NCBI GenBank assembly: GCA_937876695.1
Contig: CALFHW010000110.1
Location: 1-11,001, forward strand
Reading direction: 5' to 3'
Length of the DNA: 11,001 nt
From: an uncultured bacterium
Lineage (GTDB): Bacteria > Patescibacteriota > Dojkabacteria > CALFHW01
Shown: in pieces, positions 6,146 through 11,001 of the stretch
Layout of the letters: each line of letters begins with the position of its first letter
Position numbering within the stretch: the first letter of the stretch is position 1
Position numbers and translations under genes: made by a program
The notes under the pieces: generated by a model
The model's input: only the letters and a program-made list of their open reading frames with translations
The model's database searches: none
What the model was told of the DNA's origin: nothing

Positions 6146-7700
6146 TAGCTGTATAGTAAACCCGCAGTGACTGTCTATATTCTTCTGGTATCTCTACTTC
6201 AATGAGTTTGGTGGGTAGTTGAGCTCCCTCGCAATTCGCTGTCTGGAGGTCGAATGCCTGGCTGGGACTATCTATCGGGAAAGCTTGGCCAGATCCGTGT
6301 TGGTACCAATCTAGGTCTACTAGAACAATGGTGCCCAAAGGTAGGCTGGTATCTACTGTATTACTAAGCCTGTAACGCGTATTATCATTTGGATTCTTTG
6401 AGTAGTAGATCAATTCTGGTCTACTGGCATAGATGAATTCACTCTTTTGCGCGGCTAACTGGACTGCCGGCTCATCCCAGATCGCGATAAGCCTGTGATC
6501 TACCTCAGGGCGATTATAGAGTCCCTTATAGAATCCGCCGGTTTTCATTATACCCAGGCTAATTCCCAGCTGTATCAAGCATAGCGCCACTACAATTAGC
6601 AGCTGGCTTACGTGCACTTGCGTCCTGGCTAGTTGCCAGATCCCCCAAGCTGCCGGTACTGCAAATATAGGGATAATTACCGCAAAATATCTCATCAGAC
6701 CCGCAGTCCCAAAAAGTCCCAATGTGTACAATACTGTTTGCACCGAAATAAAGGCAATTATAACTATCCAGATCAGTGACTGCTTGGCATTACTTTCCCG
6801 GCGCCAATTAGCTTTGCTGACTAAATTACCCAGCCAGATGGCGATTGCTAAAGCTATCAGAGTGACCAGTAGAGGCTCTTGGTGGATTAGCCCTTCTATA
6901 TAGGTCAAAGGATTACCGTATCCGTAAACACCAGCGGTTTTGGGGTAACCCCGGGCAAATAGATATAAAAGTTCACCACTATTTAGGTAGCCTATGAAGT
7001 TCCAGATAATGACGGGCATCACTAGCACAAGTACATGCGGCAAAATTCTAAACAGAGTATGCAAAACCACATTTAGGAGAGCGAATGTGTCATTGACTTT
7101 GTCGGCAGTGGTTTTTTGTTTTTTCCAGTTCATCACAAATAGTACTAACACCCAAATCCCTACAAATAGTAGCGCCTCGAGCCTTCCAAGCACGCTGATA
7201 CCAATGATTAGGCTAGATAATATGTATTGCTCGCGCAGCCAGGCTAGGATGGCCAGGCAGAAGAGTAGGGCAAACAAGGGCTCAGTTAGCGAGCCCATTC
7301 CCGCTCTAAAGAAGATGAAACCCGCGTTTGAGATTACTGCAGCCAGCAGAGCGTATTTCCCCGGTAACCCAACTTTCTTAGCTATGGCAAATATAACTAG
7401 CCCGGCCAATGCGGAGATGGCGACATTGATTAATTGAGCGGCGATAATTCCCGAACCTGAAAATGGTAATAATAGTAGCCCAAATACGTAGGTATACAAA
7501 GGCTTCGCCCAAACGCTCAGTCCAGTTTCGAGATTGGCTGGGAAATTATGAAACAGGTCCGCTGTCTGCAAGAAATGCAGATAACTATCAGGTTCAAAGT
7601 CGACATCGCCGAAGTAAATAATTGCTACAATCTTTATAAATGCGATCAGGCTTAACGCCGCTACCGTCAATACAAGCCAGTTCTTTACATACCTGTTCAT
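6126..7700 (-). CDS. Multi-pass GT-C family glycosyltransferase (ArnT/PMT-like)
   Basis: Integral membrane protein of 524 aa with an N-terminal membrane helix (about 9-29), then an acidic first loop GDVDFEPDSY (31-40). Its Asp/Glu residues sit where GT-C enzymes keep their catalytic acid. About ten further hydrophobic segments follow up to about residue 400, then a roughly 110-residue hydrophilic C-terminal domain that should lie outside the membrane. Families of this design (GT39/GT83 and relatives) transfer sugars from polyprenyl-phosphate donors to proteins or lipids on the outer face. The acceptor is not evident. A long Lys/Thr-rich loop lies near 193-203. The ATG at 7700 lies 6 nt from a perfect TATAAT. 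It is downstream of, and co-directional with, the zinc-ribbon gene (47-bp gap) but has its own promoter. Confidence 0.85.
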   Translation of the reverse strand: MNRYVKNWLVLTVAALSLIAFIKIVAIIYFGDVDFEPDSYLHFLQTADLFHNFPANLETGLSVWAKPLYTYVFGLLLLPFSGSGIIAAQLINVAISALAGLVIFAIAKKVGLPGKYALLAAVISNAGFIFFRAGMGSLTEPLFALLFCLAILAWLREQYILSSLIIGISVLGRLEALLFVGIWVLVLFVMNWKKQKTTADKVNDTFALLNVVLHTLFRILPHVLVLVMPVIIWNFIGYLNSGELLYLFARGYPKTAGVYGYGNPLTYIEGLIHQEPLLVTLIALAIAIWLGNLVSKANWRRESNAKQSLIWIVIIAFISVQTVLYTLGLFGTAGLMRYFAVIIPIFAVPAAWGIWQLARTQVHVSQLLIVVALCLIQLGISLGIMKTGGFYKGLYNRPEVDHRLIAIWDEPAVQLAAQKSEFIYASRPELIYYSKNPNDNTRYRLSNTVDTSLPLGTIVLVDLDWYQHGSGQAFPIDSPSQAFDLQTANCEGAQLPTKLIEVEIPEEYRQSLRVYYTATTKDCI

Positions 7701-7706
7701 GCACTG

Positions 7707-7715
7707 ATTATATCA
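7707..7715 (-). promoter_or_regulatory. Extended -10 promoter of the GT-C gene
   Basis: The minus strand reads TGA-TATAAT, ending 6 nt before the ATG at 7700. It has a TGn extension and no visible -35. This predicts a leaderless transcript independent of the upstream zinc-ribbon gene. Confidence 0.7.
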
Positions 7716-7747
7716 ACAATAAAGCCTGGTTGGTGAGGGGGGTAACT

Positions 7748-8749
7748 TTACTTCTTGTAATTGCCGCGTTTTCTACCTGCGTCAGCCCGCTTTTTGCGGG
7801 GTTTATTGTCCTTCAGTCCCTTTGGTCTGCCTCTGCCGCTAGACTTTTTAGGCTTTGCGGCTACAGTCTTGGCACTGCCGTTGGCTTTGTTCTTATTAGT
7901 GGCTTTACCTTTTGGCATCTGCCCCACAATAACCTTCTTCTCTAGCTTAACAGGGTGTTTTTTCTCGGCCATTATGCTGAGTTTGGCTGCCTTGGGCTTC
8001 CTATTAAGTAGGTTAATCTTTAGCTTTGGCAGACGAATTTTGATCAGCGGTAGTTTAATACGAGGTACTCTGAGCTTAGGAAGTGCAACCTTAGGGAATG
8101 CGATCTTTGGTAGTCTAATATTAAACCTTGGTTTGGCAGTCGTTTTAGCTCCAGTCTTTGCAGTAGCTTTTTTCTCAATTTTCTTGTTTTTCTCCATGTT
8201 CTTCATTACTTTATTGTCATTTCGTCTTTTGAAAAAACTGGCAAATGAGGCTCTTACAGTTCCAATTCTCTTACCTGCGGCTTGTGGCCAGATTATATGC
8301 CACGGTTGTGGAACTAACCTATAGTTGCAAAAACTGCAGTATCTCCAAGTTGGATTGATGATATGGTTACATTCCTTGCAGCGGTGATTAACCTCGCTAC
8401 TACAACTAGGACAATATTTAAAATCGGTTCTAACCAAACATCCACACTCGCCGCAGTTAGTAACTTTTCTATCTAATATGCTGGATTGAAAAAGGTTTTG
8501 TGCTTTTGACTCATCCAGCGTGGCATCTGGGCGTACAAGTAAGTAGATCACTAACGCTGGAATATTCCCCACTAAAACAAAGAATACTGTTGTCAGGATG
8601 ACAGGGAAGTTCTGTGATCTTGTAGTAATATCTTTTGCTACCCAGGCGACAAGTGCCAGATAAAGCATAACTAAGTACAAGCCCAGTATCTGAATGATGA
8701 AGGGGAGATTGTACTGATTGAATTCGACGAATTTTAAGATTTCTTCCAC
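7748..8749 (-). CDS. Two-TM double zinc-ribbon protein with basic proline-repeat and AT-hook-like tail
   Basis: The 333 aa protein starts at GTG (8749), since no upstream ATG fits and the next Met is inside a membrane helix. Domains in order: two membrane helices (about 15-38 and 48-72) ending in LVRP, resembling the two-TM PLDc_N-type region; a double zinc ribbon with CxxC pairs at 99/102, 113/116, 124/127 and 138/141; a Lys-rich linker (about 174-208); a repeat segment (211-246) of hydrophobic-x-hydrophobic-Pro-Lys/Arg units such as IRLPK, IAFPK, VALPK and LRVPR; and a Lys/Arg/Gly-rich tail containing GRGRPKG (305-311), the core of an AT-hook, followed by more basic clusters. The expected topology keeps the ribbons and tail in the cytoplasm, but the positive loop between helices leaves doubt. 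The function is unknown. Minor-groove DNA or RNA binding from the membrane is the inference. It is divergent from the PBP gene. Confidence 0.85.
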   Translation of the reverse strand: MEEILKFVEFNQYNLPFIIQILGLYLVMLYLALVAWVAKDITTRSQNFPVILTTVFFVLVGNIPALVIYLLVRPDATLDESKAQNLFQSSILDRKVTNCGECGCLVRTDFKYCPSCSSEVNHRCKECNHIINPTWRYCSFCNYRLVPQPWHIIWPQAAGKRIGTVRASFASFFKRRNDNKVMKNMEKNKKIEKKATAKTGAKTTAKPRFNIRLPKIAFPKVALPKLRVPRIKLPLIKIRLPKLKINLLNRKPKAAKLSIMAEKKHPVKLEKKVIVGQMPKGKATNKNKANGSAKTVAAKPKKSSGRGRPKGLKDNKPRKKRADAGRKRGNYKK

Positions 8750-8755
8750 GTTTCT

Positions 8756-8761
8756 ATGTTA
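8756..8761 (-). promoter_or_regulatory. Possible -10 element of the zinc-ribbon gene
   Basis: The minus strand reads TAACAT, a four-of-six match to TATAAT, ending 6 nt before the GTG start. The hexamer is weak alone but has the same spacing as the other promoters in the window, which supports both the promoter and the GTG start. Confidence 0.4.
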
Positions 8762-8797
8762 AAATACAATTATTAGATAACCTATAGTAAGTTGATG

Positions 8798-8803
8798 TAT
8801 AAT
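8798..8803 (+). promoter_or_regulatory. -10 promoter element of the class A PBP gene
   Basis: A perfect TATAAT ends 8 nt before the ATG at 8812, so the 5' leader should be 0-2 nt. There is no good -35 at the usual spacing and no Shine-Dalgarno sequence. Confidence 0.65.
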
Positions 8804-8811
8804 AACAGATA

Positions 8812-10827
8812 ATGAGTAATATCTCAAAATATTTTGTCACAAAAAAACATAACCGCAGAAGAAAGGGACTAGAACTCACTAACTTCTTGAGTTTTATGTT
8901 TGTCACTGTGGTATCTATTAGTGCGATAGCGCTTTTGGGACAGCTTCGTACCTATGCACAGGAGATCCCAACAGAGGACAAAGTAAGAGCGAATCTAGAG
9001 AATAAAGGGGAGAATAGTCGTATCTACGACAGGAATGGGGTACTTTTGTATACGTTTAAGGACCCCGATCGAGACAGAGTATATGCTGACTTCGAAGAGT
9101 TGCCACGTTCTGTGATTGTGGCTGCCCTAGCGGCCGAGGATAAGGATTTCTACATGCATGAAGGCGTAAACTACGTAGCTACTTTCAGAAGTCTATTGAA
9201 TAATGTGACCACAGACACTACTCAAGGCGGAAGCACCATTACCCAGCAGTTAGTTAAGCAGACTCTATTGACGACCGACCAATCAGTTGATCGAAAGGTC
9301 AAAGAGGCTCTGATTGCAATGCTAGTGGAGCGAGATTACGAGAAAGAGCAGATACTAGAATATTATCTAAATGTAAGTAATTTCGGCGGTAGAGTAATAG
9401 GTATCAAAACAGCTGCTACTACGTATTTCGATAAGAATCTGAAGGACTTGACTCTCTCGGAGTCCGCGTTTTTGATCGCATTGCTGCAATCACCCGGCGA
9501 GTATTCGCCGCTGTTCGCTAGTGACACAGTTAAGGCAGAATCACTGTTGCTCTCTAGGCGTAATTATGTGCTAGATAAAATAGTAGACAACGATCGGATC
9601 ATGAATTATCTCAATACTGGTCAGCAGCAGTTTTTGTATGAGCCGCTTCCAGAAGGGCTCGTTAATACCACTGAAGTTGGGTATACTCGTGAGCAAATCT
9701 TAGCGCTCAAAAAGAACCCGTTAGTTTATGTGCCCAAGGCTAAGGAGTTTCTCAGAGCGCCACATTGGGTGTTTTATATCAGAGATTTACTGGGTAAAGC
9801 TCCGTATAATTTAAGTATCAAAGATTTATACTCTGGTGGATACGATATTTATACAAGTGTCGATATTCGCATGCAGGAGATGGCTGAGCAGAAGGTGCTC
9901 GAGGGGGTCCAGCGTCTGGGTTCAAGGTATAAATTCGAGAATAGCGCTCTGGTAAGCATAGACCCTAACAGTGGCGAAGTTCTGGCCATGGTAGGCTCTA
10001 AAGGGTATAACTTGCCAACTGACCCAGCTAACCGTCGCTTTGATCCTCAAGTAAATGTCACTCTCTCATTGCGGAATTTAGGATCGACTCTTAAACCTTG
10101 GGTCGCATATTTAGGTTTTAGCGAAGGCAAATATAATCCAAATAGCACCATTGAGGATTCTGCCCAGACTTTCTACGGTTACTATAGACCGAAGAATGTG
10201 GACGGTAGATTTTATGGCAATATGACTGTCAAAATGGCACTTCTAGAGTCTAGGAACTTACCATTCCTAAAAATTCTCTACAAGATCGGGGACTGGAAAT
10301 TAGGGGACTTAATGAAGAAGATCGGTTACCGAACCAACAGCGAATACGGCTTGGCAGCTGCAATTGGAGGTGTCAGTGAGACTCTGCTGAGCCATACGCA
10401 AGCATATTCGGGCCTAGCCAATGGTGGCAGCGTGCACGAAATCAAGCCGGTTTTAAAGATTCTGGCTCCTGGTGGTCAGCAGACTTATGTATCAAATACT
10501 CAGGTCAAGTTTGAGCTCGACAAGAAAGCAGTAGCCCAAGTAAATTCAGTGCTCGGGTTTAAGGGATATACAGTTGGTAACAGTGTGAATAAGTTTATTG
10601 GCAATCAAAAACTCGCCGGCAAGACAGGAACTTCCGACGGAAATAAAGATACGTTCTATATGGGGTATGGACCCAAAATTATGACTGGGATTTGGTGCGG
10701 TAACAACGACAATACCCGGATGCGCTCCGATGCATTGGGCTCTAGCACAGCGTTATTGATCTGGAACTCTTATACGAGGGAATTATTCAAACAGTTCCCC
10801 CAATACTCTCAATCCGGCAGCTACTAG
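8812..10827 (+). CDS. Class A penicillin-binding protein (bifunctional peptidoglycan glycosyltransferase/transpeptidase)
   Basis: Membrane-anchored 671 aa enzyme that polymerises lipid II and crosslinks the stem peptides outside the membrane. A short basic cytoplasmic tail (RRRK at 15-18) precedes one membrane helix (about 24-43). The GT51 domain (about 65-240) has AAEDKDFYMHEG with catalytic Glu109, GGSTITQQLVKQ (139-150), LVERDYEKEQILEYYLN (171-187) with the second Glu173, and LTLSESAFLIALLQSP (213-228). The transpeptidase domain (about 375-660) has SxxK at Ser425-Lys428 (GSTLKP), SRN at 480-482 and KTGT at 604-607. All catalytic motifs are intact, so both activities are expected. The residue before the active-site GST is Leu rather than the usual Pro. 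The C-terminus ends shortly after the transpeptidase domain, with no extra domain. It is PBP1a-like, but I do not assign an exact symbol. Confidence 0.95.
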   Translation: MSNISKYFVTKKHNRRRKGLELTNFLSFMFVTVVSISAIALLGQLRTYAQEIPTEDKVRANLENKGENSRIYDRNGVLLYTFKDPDRDRVYADFEELPRSVIVAALAAEDKDFYMHEGVNYVATFRSLLNNVTTDTTQGGSTITQQLVKQTLLTTDQSVDRKVKEALIAMLVERDYEKEQILEYYLNVSNFGGRVIGIKTAATTYFDKNLKDLTLSESAFLIALLQSPGEYSPLFASDTVKAESLLLSRRNYVLDKIVDNDRIMNYLNTGQQQFLYEPLPEGLVNTTEVGYTREQILALKKNPLVYVPKAKEFLRAPHWVFYIRDLLGKAPYNLSIKDLYSGGYDIYTSVDIRMQEMAEQKVLEGVQRLGSRYKFENSALVSIDPNSGEVLAMVGSKGYNLPTDPANRRFDPQVNVTLSLRNLGSTLKPWVAYLGFSEGKYNPNSTIEDSAQTFYGYYRPKNVDGRFYGNMTVKMALLESRNLPFLKILYKIGDWKLGDLMKKIGYRTNSEYGLAAAIGGVSETLLSHTQAYSGLANGGSVHEIKPVLKILAPGGQQTYVSNTQVKFELDKKAVAQVNSVLGFKGYTVGNSVNKFIGNQKLAGKTGTSDGNKDTFYMGYGPKIMTGIWCGNNDNTRMRSDALGSSTALLIWNSYTRELFKQFPQYSQSGSY

Positions 10828-10886
10828 CCAAATAGACATAACAATTTTTTCTACAAATTTCAGATGCAATTTTATATAGAAAGTTG

Positions 10887-10892
10887 TATACT
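10887..10892 (+). promoter_or_regulatory. -10 promoter element of the final small CDS
   Basis: TATACT ends 6 nt before the ATG at 10899, the same leaderless spacing as elsewhere. It overlaps the 6-bp palindrome GTATAC. If the gene is an autoregulated antitoxin, an operator could overlap here, but no extended dyad is clear. Confidence 0.5.
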
Positions 10893-10898
10893 GAATGA

Positions 10899-11001
10899 AT
10901 GAGCACAATAAAAATTAAATCAACCGAGTTAGTACGTAAATTTGCTGACATCAAAGCCTTGGTTTTGGAGACTGGAAGCAGGGTTATCGTGGAAGAATAC
11001 C
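10899..11001 (+). CDS. Small protein, possible Phd/YefM-type antitoxin (3'-partial)
   Basis: Only the first 34 codons are in the window. They read MSTIKIKSTELVRKF, then ADIKALVLETGSRVIVEEY. This pattern (short strand with a conserved polar start, amphipathic helix with LVRKF, then hydrophobics, a Gly, and VIVEE) resembles the N-terminal DNA-binding part of Phd/YefM antitoxins, where an effector-binding 'xxVAVIL' strand would follow. The start is supported by the -10 element 6 nt upstream. No toxin partner can be seen because the window ends. It could equally be an unrelated small regulator. Confidence 0.5.
   Translation, partial: MSTIKIKSTELVRKFADIKALVLETGSRVIVEEY

Noticed and set aside
6994..7437. 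Plus-strand ORF opposite the GT-C gene
   Set aside because: It is the mirror of hydrophobic coding sequence. The minus-strand frame has a clear GT-C organisation and a perfect -10.
7761..8324. Long plus-strand ORF (187 codons) opposite the zinc-ribbon gene
   Set aside because: It is the antisense of a Lys/Arg-rich coding region, which naturally gives Leu/Phe/Ala-rich open frames. The minus-strand gene has clear domains and a promoter.
10814..10852. Possible terminator after the PBP gene (GGCAGCTACTAGCC, then a T-run)
   Set aside because: The stem has only three clean GC pairs before mismatches, and the T-run lies about 15 nt away, so it does not look like an intrinsic terminator.
1..11001. 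CRISPR arrays, insertion sequences or attachment sites
   Set aside because: I saw no spaced direct repeats, terminal inverted repeats or transposase/integrase sequence. The tRNA gene has no partial copy of its 3' end in the window.
1..11001. UGA-to-glycine recoding, as in Gracilibacteria/SR1
   Set aside because: TGA ends the first gene at 1006-1008 and the large genes contain no in-frame TGA, so the standard bacterial code fits.

Overview
The window looks like a compact bacterial chromosome segment. It uses the standard code (TGA is a stop; I saw no in-frame TGA) and has moderate GC. Transcription units are short and switch strand often, and intergenic gaps are under 120 bp. No gene start I examined has a Shine-Dalgarno sequence. 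Instead, every gene that begins a transcription unit has a TATAAT-like -10 hexamer ending 5-8 nt before its start codon, so its mRNA should be leaderless. A small-genome lineage such as Patescibacteria/CPR (for example Saccharibacteria) would fit, but nothing here is diagnostic and I hold this weakly.

Layout. 1-1008 (+): an unrecognised protein with a Gly/Ala-rich region carrying three GKG motifs and a C-terminal cysteine cluster, possibly truncated by the window edge. 1016-1089 (-): tRNA-Ala(GGC). 1209-4410 (+): the only clear operon, pflB (pyruvate formate-lyase) and pflA (its radical-SAM activase), overlapping by 8 nt. They are preceded by a CRP/FNR-like inverted repeat placed as a class II activator site. 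4440-5321 (-): an EamA/DMT membrane transporter. 5357-6145 (+): a GT2 polyprenyl-phosphate sugar synthase-like enzyme. 6126-7700 (-): a multi-pass GT-C glycosyltransferase whose 3' end overlaps the GT2 gene. 7748-8749 (-): a two-TM, double zinc-ribbon protein with a very basic tail ending in an AT-hook-like motif. 8812-10827 (+): a class A penicillin-binding protein. 10899-end (+): the start of a small protein resembling Phd/YefM antitoxins.

Functional reading. The left half gives anaerobic pyruvate cleavage to acetyl-CoA and formate, with a glycyl-radical enzyme and its activase co-expressed, possibly under a CRP/FNR-family regulator. The centre may be a lipid-linked glycosylation module: GT2 charges a polyprenyl phosphate on the cytoplasmic face, the sugar-lipid is flipped (perhaps by the DMT protein, which is speculative), and GT-C transfers the sugar outside. 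The right half carries peptidoglycan polymerisation and an unusual membrane zinc-ribbon/AT-hook protein that could tether nucleic acid to the membrane.

The most noteworthy observations are the uniform leaderless promoter geometry (including a tRNA with almost no 5' leader), the class II-positioned CRP/FNR-like site at pflB, and the membrane zinc-ribbon/AT-hook protein.
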